From Saururus chinensis (Eukaryota; Streptophyta; Magnoliopsida; Piperales; Saururaceae), in NCBI GenBank assembly GCA_035235625.1, contig CP141148.1:23499057-23563056 (forward strand): a DNA stretch of 64,000 nucleotides, given 5' to 3'. The notes under the pieces are model-generated. The model made no database searches. It was given only the letters and a program-made list of their open reading frames with translations, and had not been told where the DNA came from. Positions 1 to 11,226 of the stretch are shown one piece after another. A program made the position numbers and the translations under genes. Every line of letters starts with the position of its first letter. The first letter of the stretch is position 1.

Positions 1-1315
1 AATGATAAAAGTACAATAAAAAATGTATTAGAGATGCATATAAATATGTGTCGCTAATGCACTAGTTATTAGCGATGCATATGAGATTCCGTCACTAATA
101 CATTTTATTTTTATTATTTTTAAAATATATTATATAAATAAAATTATAAAAATAATTAAATTCCAATGCTCTTTCCTCTCTCCTCCTAGATTCGAGCCTC
201 ACTCTGATGCGTGTGAGAGGGAGGGTAGAGAGAAGAGAGAGACAGAGAGAGGAGACTGAGAAGTTAGAGAGAGGAGGGAGGGAGAGAGAGTAGAGAGAGA
301 GGAGATAGAGGGTAGAGAGAGGAGTGAGACAGGGACATAGAGAGGAGAGAGAGAAGGTAGAGAGAGGAGAAAGAGTGAGAGAGGGGGACAGAGTGAGAAG
401 AGAGAGAGGGTAGAGAGAGTATAAATACAGAGAGAGGAGAAAGAGGAGGAGAGAGACGATAGAGAAGGGAGAGAGAGAGAAGAGAGAGGGTAGAGAGAGT
501 GGAGAGAGAGGTGAGAAATTAAAATAAAAAGGTGTTTAAAAAAACATTTGAACTATTGGCGACGCTTATGAGTTTCCGTCGCTAATACCTTTTATTTATT
601 TCATTTTAATTATTTCTAAACTATAATATATAACAAAGAATTATCAAAAATTTAAATTAAATTCTCATGACCTTTCCCCTCTCCTCCTTAGAGCCGACGC
701 TCACGCTAACGTATGCGAGAGTGAGGGTAGAGAGAGGAGACAGAGAGAAGAGAGTGAGAAGATAGAGAGAGGCGTGAAAGAGAGAGTAGAGAGAGAGAGG
801 GGAGAGAGAGGAGGGAGAGAGGAAATAGACAAAAGAGAGAAGAGAGCAAGAGGGAGAGTGGAGATAGAGAGAGGAGAGGAGAGAATTGTGAGAGAGGGAG
901 AGATGAGAAGGGAGAGAGGAGTGAGAGCGGGAGAGAAAGAGGAGGAGAGAGAGACAAGAGAGGGAGAGAGAGAGAGGGTAGAGAAAGAGGAGAGAGAGAC
1001 AAGAGAGGGGAGAGGGAGGGTAGAGAGAGGAGAGAGTGGAGATAGAGAGAGAGGAGAGGAGAGAGGAGGGAGAGAGTGAGGAGAGAGAGAGAGGAGTGGA
1101 GAGAGGAGGGAGAGAGAGGGAGGGAGAGGGAGAGAGCGTGGAGATAGGGAGAGAGAGGGAGGGAGAGAGAGGAGAGACAAGGATAGAAAGAGGAGAAAGG
1201 ATAGAGAGAGTGGAGAGAGAGAGAGGGTAGAGAGGACTGAGAGAGAAAGAGGAGAGAGTGAGGAGAGAGAAAAAAATAAAATAAAAGGTGTTTTAAAAAT
1301 AAATTAACTATTGGT
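1..1315 (-). mobile_element. CACTA-family remnant with GCGACG modules and GA tracts
   Basis: Two tandem units (about 60-545 and 555-1310) each begin with a GCGAYGC...GTCGCTAATAC module, pass through an AT-rich stretch and a short block around CCTTTCCCCTCTCCTCC, then run into several hundred bases of GAGAGA-rich sequence. The same modular order, on the other strand, makes up the interior of the CACTA element at 31145-37634, so this is taken as a fragment of that family in reverse orientation. No CACTA terminal repeat is visible here; the left edge leaves the window and the right edge runs into a retroelement. The long low-complexity reading frames across it are not genes. Confidence 0.7.
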
Positions 1316-4300
1316 GACTCCTACTAATAGTTATAACAATTGTGACACATGTTAAAATATGTCGAAAGTAGTTCTACTAGGGTAGTCAAACAATTCTTAA
1401 AACCTAAACTCATCTTGTTAGTTTGACCAATCCTCAACATGATTTCTAACTTCTTCTTCTCACTCTTATATACATCTAATTTCTCTTTAGAGGACATACA
1501 TTCTCTATGAGAGCATTAGACTTCTCATTATCAAAGCCTTTCTTAAGATCCCTCACTTCTCTCTCAAGTTTGATGTTCAACTCCACTAACCTATTTACCT
1601 CTTGAGAAGACAAAACTAAGTCATCATCTTTCTTTTTCAACTCTCTATTAAGGATTTTGGTTTTTCTAGTAAAAAAAAAGAATTGTTGGTTGAACCCTTT
1701 GTACTCATTAAAATCAAAGTCAGACTCTTAGTTCTCTTCAAGAGAAATGGAAACATGAGACTTTTCTCCAAAATTATCTTCCTTTACACTTGCATGGAAG
1801 GCAGTATAATTACACATCTCATCTTCATCAAAAGACCTCTCATCAGAGTAAGTTTCTTGAAGCACCTTGCCATTTCTCTTGTTATCAAACCCCTTTGATT
1901 TCTTAGGTTTATCATAAAAAAGAATTATCAGGATTAATGTTAGGACAATTAGCTACAAAACAACCTAACTTACCACATTCAAAACACTTTATATTCTTCT
2001 TGTCTTGTTTGTTTTACCTCTCATCTTTCTTATACCCTTAGCTCTTCCCTAACTTTGACCTTTATTTTCAAACCTAAAGTTCTAAGATTTTATAAATTTC
2101 TTGAAGATTTTGGCTAATAATAGCATTAATTCTTTGTCATTCTTAGATTCTTTAGATTCTCCTAAGGTGTCCAAAGATTTATTCTTTTTAGAAGTTCTCT
2201 TAGATGCTTTAATGACAATTAGTTTTCCCTTGGATTTTTAAAACAATTATTTATTATTGGATTTTTCTTGCATCTCAAAGGTTATAAGGTTCCCAAATAA
2301 CTCCTCAATGTTAAAGGTGTCTATCTTTTTAGATTCATTAATTACTGCCACCTTAATTTAAATTTAGAGGACAAGGTCCTTAACAATTTTATCATAACTA
2401 GGTAATCATGAATGGGTTCCCTTAATTAATCATAAGTGTTAACTATGTCTAATATCTTAGCATAATATTTAGAAATAGTTTTATCTTTACTCATTTTCGT
2501 ATTTTCAAATTCAAGGGTAAGCATCTATAACTTAGACTCTTTGACAAGCTCAATTCCCTCATTATACTTCACAAGTTTTTCTCATGCAATCTTGGTGGAT
2601 GTGCAATTTGAGATTAACCTATATTATGACTTTCATATGGTATTAAACAATGGAGTAAGGGCCTTACTGTTTGATTTCCAAGTTTTGTTTTATTTTCATC
2701 TCATTCACTCTCATCTTTTAAGATTGAATTTCTATCTTTGTTTTTGGTCATTGGATGATTCTAACATTTAATCAATGCTTTTTAAGTATTGCCATCAAGC
2801 GCTTCAATAAAAGCTCTCATCCTATTCTTCCAATATGAAAAGTTTTGACCATCAAACAATGGTGGGCGATTCATAGGATTAAACAAATCTCTATGTTCAT
2901 TCATTGAATTATTTGACGCAGCCATTAAAATTAAACAAACTTAAACCACCCAAGCAATAAAATTGAAGTACTCAAAGAAAGGAGAAATATAAGAGAAAGC
3001 AAATTAGCAAACTAGGGCACACAAATCAGCAAGTTCAACAAGTAAATCTGAGATAACAATAAGTAAACTAAACACAGTTAAGAGATCAAACCCTAACACA
3101 AGATATCTAGTACTAGAAATAAAAAATTAAGCAAACTTATGATGCACTAGCATGCAAAAACAAATTCATAGCATGAATCAAACTAAATTTTTCAATAAAA
3201 ATTTTCATTTACCACTTGAGAGTTTAATATATAACTAGATGGCAATAGTGAAACACTAGATTGGTCCTAACCCAAGTATTTTTGTAAGTAAGCAATTACG
3301 AGTTCTAGCCTCTATGTTCAGGAATTATTTTGAAGAGGAATAAATAAACCAAAATTTCTAATCACCATTCATGATCAATTAATCATCAAACTAAGCATGC
3401 ACACCACATAATCACATAAATATTTCAATGTAGAAAACCCAAACTCGGGTAAAAAACTATGACAATATCAATCAAAGGCTAAATTAATGCACTAGAATAA
3501 TATAAATCTTATAAGACTCAAAACATCCAACTAACCTCTAGACTTAACACAAACTCTTTTGTTAAATCTTCTGCATTGATGATGTTGCCCTTCAATTTTT
3601 CCTTCTTAAATCCTTGAAGCTTTTCCTCTTCATGTTTTACTCTTTATCTTCTCCTTAAAGCAACTAAAATAAAGACTCCTTCTTTGTTTGTTGATTTACC
3701 TCTTTAGATTCTTCAACTCTTTTGAAGAATTTTTCTGACTCTCCTCTGAAATTTGTTGTGTGAAATCATCTCACTTTAGTTTTGCATCAGCTTGAATTCA
3801 CCGTGAACAATTTCTTCAACCTCTTTGTGAATTCTCTAAGAAAATAATGTGTAAAGGGCTATCCTTTCTTCTCCAATATTTTTTAGGTTTTTCGCTCTTT
3901 AATTTCATCACAACTTAGCCTTTATATAGGTCTCCAAGTTGAATTGGCTCTTTAACTTCAACTAGGAAAGAAAACTATTCCAGAAAAGCTTGATTAGCGC
4001 AACTAAAACTACTAACAATCGATTCTTCCAAACAGTGATCAATCGTTCACTGTTTCATGAAGGCACAAGTCCTTGATCGATCGATCTATCAACAAAGAGA
4101 TCAATGAATAAACTCTCGGCTTTGTTTATTAAAGGTTTGATTCAAGTACTGATCGATCATTTTCTTTTGTGTATTGTCTAGCGATAGATCAATGACACCG
4201 TTCAAAGATAGTTTTACTTTTTTACCCTAAATACATCTTAAACCTCTAAAATCACTTCTGAAACTTCTCCAATAGACATTTGTATGAGAAGTACTTAATA

Positions 4301-4510
4301 AACTTCTTAAACCATAAGAATTCTTTAGTCTTCAGTCTTGATCCATAAGAACATGTATTCTCCTATTTTTTAAGTCCAACAATTCTAAACCTAACTTGAC
4401 CACAACTACATTTAGATTTCTAAGACCAATTACATACTCAAGGTTTCTAACATAGTTTTGAAAAACAAAATTTTCCAAGTAACATTACATATGACATATA
4501 TGTTCTTACA
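1316..4510 (-). mobile_element. Ty1/copia Sirevirus-like remnant (gag plus 5' LTR), copy A
   Basis: On the minus strand a gag region can be recognised. Its start, near 2927, reads like the usual copia gag opening (NRPPLFDG followed by a Trp-Lys segment). A CCHC-type zinc knuckle lies near 1950-2000, and a lysine-rich coiled region leads to an LGF-type motif near 1380-1450. Upstream on the minus strand is a long AT-rich LTR whose outer end is taken at 4510 (TGTAAGAACA on the minus strand). The same LTR and gag recur at 10705-21150 and 21471-23466. No pol was recognised. The element is broken with many interruptions and looks old. Inner LTR boundary not resolved. Confidence 0.65.
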
Positions 4511-5533
4511 ATATCTGGGAAATTTTCTAATTTTTCAATTGTGGACATGTGGGAAATAGTGAGTTTGAGCTTTTGGCGTTCTTAGTTGAATAACTACTAC
4601 TGTAGATGTAATTGGGGTTGAGACTAAAGTGATTAGAAATTAGATAGAAGGAGCATTGAAATGCCACAAAAAAATGTAATTCAAAGCTCAAACCTCTAAG
4701 CTAAGCGGGCTCGCATTCTGTTTACTCACTTAAACATGAGTATCCAATCGAAGTTTGGATGAGGGAGTTGTGACAATTCAAATTTTGAACATTGTGTGTA
4801 GAGCTCATTTGCCAAAATTAGATGTAGAATTTGGTCATTAATTAAGCTCAGGCCTGGTTAAATAATGTGATAAAAATTGGCCATTAAGGGACCCTTTGGG
4901 CTACTCAATAGGGGCATTTTTGGCCAAAACCCTGAGGGGATTAGGAACAGTAATCCTCATTATCATAGGAGGCCAATTACGGCTTCTTTATGGGGGGGGG
5001 GGGGGGGGGGTGGCTTTTTTTCTATGGGTGGAGCCACTAGGGTAGATGGAGTTTTTTGGCGAAGATGGCCATCGATGGAAAAGGGGGGGAGAAAGCTCAT
5101 TGACCAATGTTTCGTAGAGGTAGAAAGCCTAACTTTCAGTTCATTAAATTTGAGTATGATTTGATTGTTATCCACTATAAAAATAGATATAATTTTATCA
5201 CACTTTTGTGGTTGATCTGCCATGCATGGTCGGTGGCTTGCTGACATGCTAGCCCCCAAACTGCTTGTGCAACCACATGGGACCTACACCACAACCCAGT
5301 GCGGGGAAGATAGAATTGGCCAAGGCTTGAATCACTAGCTAAAGCATATCCCTAGTTCTCACCATTCGCAAAATCACTGGTTGGATGATTGTGAGAGCCA
5401 ACAGGGTGGAGATCCAACAGGTCTCTGTCTAGGAGGTTCTGCTGCAAAAGATAATTCAAGGAAAAGGGGTGGCATAAAAAAGGGCTCAACTGCCGCCACC
5501 TATTAACCTCTAGTTGAAACCCCTTTCACTCGT
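4511..5533. other. Unassigned intergenic DNA
   Basis: No gene, RNA or clear element end was recognised here. The only distinct feature is a pure G run at 4992-5010. Short reading frames (4877-5164 plus, 4963-5259 minus) cross the G run, resemble no family I know and are treated as chance. Confidence 0.5.
4992..5010 (+). repeat. Poly-G run of 19 bases
   Basis: Nineteen consecutive G bases followed by TGG. Such a long mononucleotide run is unstable in replication and hard to sequence, so its exact length is uncertain. Confidence 0.9.
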
Positions 5534-6436
5534 TGTCATGACCCGGATTTTTAAAATATATAGAAAGTTAAAATTATAATCAGAGCTTGTCCGGGTCACG
5601 ACATGGAGACAATTTTTGCCACAAACATAACATAGTATAGTTCATTTCTCAAGAAATGCATTGTCTATGTACAAACACACAAGTAAAAATATAAATAAGT
5701 TTTCTCAAGCCCACAAAAGTAAAAAAAAATGTACTTAGGGTAGTCACTTCTTGAAGCTCCCAAAAAAAAGATGCCTTCTCAAGAGTCCTTTCTACCCGCA
5801 ATTTATTCCTAACCAGGTCCTACAAGGTCTGGGGGGTAAGTATTTTAAAATATTCAGTAGCAGTATTTATTCTATCAGACATAAATATAATATATGACAG
5901 TTTTCAAATCACACAAATAGGTAAATAGAGAATACTTTTTGAAAACTAGGGTGTGCCTCTCACCCAAAATCTCCCTTGGAGCATCTTCATACGTATCGAA
6001 GATGCAACTAGGGTTTGTAAGCTCTCAAGGCTTACTACTAGTATCCCGACACCTATTCCATCCCATGGACTTTGCTTTGAGTACAAAGTAGCCTCCTCAT
6101 ACTCCTCCATGGATCATCGCAACACACTTCATGCTTGTGGAGAGAAGAAACACTTGTGCTCATAAGGTACTGGGATCATGAGAGTAGTGAGTCTTCCTAT
6201 GCAACTATCTACCCTAGTGAGTGCAGCCTTTTTAAAGAATCATGTCCATCGTTAGGGCCAACCACACTTCCCGCCCTTCATTAGGGGCTTACCATGCGAA
6301 TGAGTGTACTGTGTATCTGAATTCCCCTACTCAAAATGGAAGTTTTATTTTCCAAAACATCTTTTTAACGACTCATTTTTCGATTACGTCTAACTTGAAG
6401 GGTTATGCCTAATTAGATAATTTTTAGATAAATCTT

Positions 6437-8448
6437 AGAGGGTTTTAATGGTTGAAACCTCCGTAAATGAGTAGAGCTTGAAGAAACGAGCGTAATGAAT
6501 CAAAGAACACGTGAAACGGAGGTCGGGACCAAAAGTTACAACCTCCAAAAATGTACAATATAGGCGGGACCCACTTAGAAAGAGCACGATATACTGATTT
6601 AAGTGGGTTAGTATCAAAGGTATCATTGATATGAGTCCAACGGTACCAAGAACGCGTGAATCCAAATTCGGGGTAGAAAGTTACGCGTGTTTTAAGATAA
6701 ATATTAAAAAAAACGGCATCGCGCACGACGAACGCGTGTGCGGTACGCGTTAACGTGATGCGCGAATGGCATGCACATTACACGTGGGCACTACACCATG
6801 CTTGCGGCACCAAAATGGTTGGCGCCTCCGAAATTGGCGCTGCGGAGTTGCAGTTTCGGTCTGCTGGGGTTCTATTTAACCCCTATTCTTTCTAGTTTTT
6901 CAGCCAGAACTTCATTTCCTCCGTTTATGAGTCTGATTAAGGCTGTTCAAGAAGCGTTCTTAAGTAAATCGAGTATGCTCTACGCATTGGAGGGGTCCTT
7001 TCTTTGAGTTGGAGACTGTATAAGGAGGAAACTCTCTAAGAAAAGGAGAGGTTGTGCCCTTTGAACTCGAGCACCGACAAACTTCTTTTTATCAATTTCT
7101 GAGTATCCTAACTCTGATTTAGCCCGTTCAAGAGGCGTTCTTGACTAAATTGAGTATGATATATGCAATGGAGGGGTTCTTTCTTCAAGTTGAAGACTAT
7201 ATGAGGAGGAAAATCCTTGATATAAGGAGAGGCCCTACCCGTCATCCTTGAGGACCGGAGAAAGAAAAATGGGCCACGAATAAGACAGGGTTTTGTCCGC
7301 AGTTGCCGGGTCACAACAATAGAAGTAATCCAGTGTCGAGAGGCTCTGTCCTCCACCACCCAGTAAGAGAGGCATCCCTGAGCTAAGGGGAGACTCTGTC
7401 CATAGTTCACAAGCACGGAAGAAGAAAGATGTCTCCGAAAAGAGGATGTCCTATCTGTCAGCTTCGAGTACGGAATGTAAGGAACGTCTCCAAGCTAAGG
7501 AATGCTACGTCCGCCTACTTCGAAGGAGATTCTACCTGTTGTATCCTGATCCGAAAGGAGGATGCTCTAAACGCTGCCGCTTCCAATGTCTTTTATAGGT
7601 AAAGTATACCTGATCTTCTGTATGTGAATACATATACATCTTAAGTAGTTAACTTAGGACGTTAAATTATTTGTATGCTTACACATCTTAGTTAGTGATA
7701 ATAATGTACTAATTAAGATGTATGAATTGTTATGATTTAATATGTTCTAATTTGAATTACTTTGTTATACTTTATCTGATATGATCTGAAGTGTCCTGCT
7801 ATGCTTTGATCCTTTGTGTTCTGATTTGCTATACTTTGATGTGACTTGTTATGTTCTGTCTTGCTCTTGGGTAGAGTGAGATGTGTGGTGTGTGTTGTTC
7901 GGTCTTGGCTCAGTGATAGAGCGAGACATGTGTATGTACTAGATCCACTCTGGGTCAAAGCGAGGCATGTTGTGGTCGTATGGTACTCGACTCTATAATA
8001 GAGCGAGATGTGTATTGCTAGTGTTTTATCGATTTCTATATAACTCCGATTTAATATCAGTATATACGTAATTTAACGTATATGATTTTGTGATGCCTTA
8101 TGTATGTAGTAGCCGTTAGGCAGAACTACGTTCGGATCCGATCGTATTGGAATAATATTGTAAATGTTATCCAATACGTGCATAGGCAACCAATGGTAAG
8201 GCAACGTTGGCCTGATCCAAATTAATTATAATTATTAGTTTTTTTTCTGATTTACACGTGACAAACTTTGAAGCTTCATCGTGTGTAAATGATCGTTACA
8301 ACTTGAGTCTACATATGAGGAAGCTTTGAAGCTCCGTGGTGCGTAGATGAATGTTGTACCTCTCACACAGAGACGATGATTCCTAGTTTAAGGAAATAAA
8401 AGTTTTATTAGAGAATTTCTGGGCCCCGGCTCAGGTCAGGGCGTTACA
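6437..8448 (+). mobile_element. Nested gypsy-like LTR in opposite orientation
   Basis: This block shares with 9360-9440 (reverse strand) the words ACGGTACCAAGAACGC and GGGGTAG, so it is a relative of the surrounding LTR in the opposite direction. A TATA-like CTATTTAACCCC lies near 6868, followed by a roughly 190-bp duplication (6920-7230) and a 56-bp minisatellite. The right end is GGCGTTACA at 8448. The string AATCTTA occurs at 6431-6437 and again at 8448-8454, consistent with a target-site duplication. The left end does not begin with the expected TG, so that boundary is tentative. Confidence 0.4.
6920..7590 (+). repeat. Minisatellite of about 56 bp and a 190-bp duplication
   Basis: From 6920 a segment (TTCAAGAAGCGTTCTTAAGT...GGAGGGGT) is repeated at about 7125. 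It is followed by degenerate 50-58 bp units, each with a core like AAGGGGAGGCTCTGTC, through about 7590. The same unit recurs at 28336-28800 and, inverted, at 20040-20310. Confidence 0.65.
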
Positions 8449-9604
8449 ATCTTACCCTGAGGTTCAACCTTTTAAAAATCCTAGCCTCGCCTCTACAAGT
8501 CATGGTTGTGTTACTAATAATGATTATAAAGGTAGGTTAATCGCCTATTCCAACAAGATAGTTCCCCTTCTCAATCTCATCCGAGTAACTCGGTCAGTAT
8601 GATTGTACAAAATTTTCAAATCCTTTTGACATAGCAATAATTCTATAAATCTGTCTTTCAATCATAATGTACTCATGTGTAATTGAAATAATGGCAAGGC
8701 TAGATTTTCTTTACATTACACATATCAGATAGCATAATTCATAATTTACTTCAAGATAAAAAGATTTGATAAAACAAATATATGACGCAATCTTAAAACA
8801 TACATAGAAAATACTCAACTACTTAACTAGAATTATATATATGCACTTCATAAAACCGCCTATGTAAGTATTTCTATCTTGAAAGGGGATAAAAACCCCT
8901 ACCTAATCTTCTTCGTAAATTCATAGGCAAGAAATAGAATACCACTTACTTGGATGACGATTTTTGCCCTTCTAGAGTCGTCAAATCCATAAAATAAGCC
9001 TCTGATCATGTAGAGCACGTTCGATTTACATGGAAACGCCTCTTCAACGGCCCAAATTGGACTAGCTTAGAAATTGGAAAACGAACTTTGAGGAGTGTGG
9101 GAGTGGAAAAACATGAGTCTCACAGCTTTTATAGGTGTATGCGAAGGTTCCACGCACAATGTGGCTTGCTGAATGCGAACTGTGTGCATCCGAGGCCCCC
9201 CAGCGCGAGCCCGATGCACAGGTTCAAAACATCAAGTGGGCTAGGTGCGGGCCCGATGTGTAGCAAGTCACGGGTCCGCCGTGCGTGGCTCCTTGCTGCC
9301 GACGCCGAAATTCTTTTTTTTTTCTTTTCACTTTTGTCTTTGTTTGAAATCCGAAATTCAAAATTTCAAACAGGCATATCTCCCTACCCCAAAGTTAAAA
9401 TTGTGCGTTCTTGGTACCGTTGAGATCATATCGACTGGGTACCGCCCATATGGTGCGCTTCCTTAGGCCATAACTTATAACCCCGATGTCCGATTTAAGC
9501 TTTCTTAGGCTTGTTGTGCTTGTCTCAAAGTGCTCTATTCCACACACTTAACTTCGGCCATAAAAATATTATAAAAAATTCCTCGAAAACTGTAGATGCT
9601 ACAC

Positions 9605-10704
9605 TTGCAGATGGTTTTTGGTTAGAGGGAGGATCGGGGCAAAATTTCTAGCAGCTAGATCCTGAGAAAAGAAAATGAAAAAGGGTAGTTTGTTAGCCCC
9701 TAACCGGAGGTATGGAAGGGCCATTGGTTTTTCCATGCATCGATAAACAAGCCAGCCTCAATGCCTAGCCCGCCGTGGCAGCTAGGTGTTGTGTTGTGAG
9801 AGGCCAACAAGCCTCTGGCTAGGCGAGGGGAAGATGATTGTCAGCCTATGTCATTGTGTGTACGTCTGGGTCATGTGACATGACCCATTTTGGCCAGGAC
9901 CCAATCAACGATGGTTTGAGTTTAGAAAAAACAAAAAAAGACTGTTTCAGAGGGTAAAAGTACAAAAAAAATATACAAAAATTGTGATTTGAACTAAAGA
10001 GTGTGAAGATATTCTCTAACAAGTTTCAGCCTAGAAAAAATAAAGAAGCTATAAAATGACTATTTTACCTTTTAGATGAATCGTGGTTCAATGAAATTGG
10101 GTTCCAATTCAATCGCATGCAAGTGGAGTTAAAAATTTGGGAAAACCCTATTGAGAGGTTAGTGTGTACCCTAATTTTGGACCAAGCTACATGACAAAAA
10201 AATTCCAATAAGTAGTTCAATTACTATTTTCCCCCTAGTGTTAGCGGGTGAACTAGTGAGTGATCGAAGGATGGTTCAGGGGGTTAATGACCCCGTGAAA
10301 TGCCAATAAAATTACCCTAGTTCCATGACATCGAGGAATGACCTTCAACTCAATTCTGAATTAGATGAACATCCTGAACAAAATGATAGAAATATCCTTA
10401 CTGACAATATGGCTTGCATTCGGGTGAATAGAATCACGGGCCGAATAGAAAGTTGAACCCCTTCATAGGACAAAGACTTGAAATCTAAGAAAGGAGAGGA
10501 TCATATCCCATGTGGGAGAATTACCTCAATGACCTTATAGGCAGTCTAACCTGTTTTCATAAAGATAGATACCCCGAATTAGAGGAGAGTTAGGGCACGA
10601 CTTCTATGATAATTAATACCTTCAAACGAAAGGAACATTAACAAGACATGATACAACGACCTTTAGATGTCATTGTGTCGTGCGAACTAGTTAAAAAACA
10701 TAGG
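9605..10704. other. Unassigned intergenic DNA
   Basis: No coding region or element end recognised. The text is moderately AT-rich with scattered A runs. It may be old retroelement interior, but no domain could be identified. Confidence 0.45.
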
Positions 10705-11144
10705 GGATTTTAAGATTAAGTACATACTCAAGGTTCCTAACATAATTTTGACAAAGAAATTAGTCATTAACTTAACATATGACACATATGTTTTTATAAT
10801 CTCCCTATTTAGCTATTTCTTGTCAAAACACTACACATTTAAAAATTAAAATAAAATTACAAATCTTGACATAGTGCATTGACTTTCAAATTGTACAAAA
10901 TAACTTAGCACACAAGGACTTAACATAGACTCATTTGGAATTGATCTTGAAAAGCCCTCTACTTATCCTGCACACTTAAAATTAAATTGATTTGCATAGT
11001 ACTGTTCAATCAAGTAAGATAAGCACATTGATTTTCATTCAACATTGCTCCCCCTTTTTGACATAAATAGACAAAAAGTAAAGTAATAATTAACAAAAAA
11101 TAATCAATCAAACACAATCAAGTTATCATTATCACCAAAAGACA

Positions 11145-11146
<2 letters not shown>

Positions 11147-11224
<78 letters not shown>
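11147..11224. repeat. TA dinucleotide microsatellite, about 39 repeats
   Basis: Uninterrupted alternating T and A across almost 80 bases inside Sirevirus copy B. Confidence 0.95.

Positions 11225-11226
<2 letters not shown>

Larger units (their letters stand above)
5534..9604 (-). mobile_element. Ty3/gypsy-like LTR (minus strand) with a nested LTR
   Basis: The plus-strand text starts TGTCATGACCCGG and ends GTAGATGCTACA. Both ends resemble those of the LTR at 18314-20991 (TGTAGTGACCCGA and TAGATTGTTACA). On the minus strand a TATA-like CTATAAAAGC lies near 9125, about 475 bases after the start, the same spacing as in the other copy. The part 5870-6100 recurs at the right window edge (63780-64000). 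A second, oppositely oriented LTR of the family appears to sit inside it (about 6437-8448). No internal gag-pol was seen, so it is a solo or partial LTR. The flanking 5-mers differ (CTCGT and CTTGC), so the target duplication is unproven. Confidence 0.5.

Noticed and set aside
701-1230. Overlapping long open frames on both strands (Ser/Leu/Pro-rich and Arg/Glu-rich)
   Set aside because: They are translations of GAGAGA/CTCTCT repeats in a transposon remnant; no domain and no start context.
5123-5259. Frame with many Pro residues at 4963-5259 (minus)
   Set aside because: The Pro run is the complement of the poly-G run; no family resemblance.
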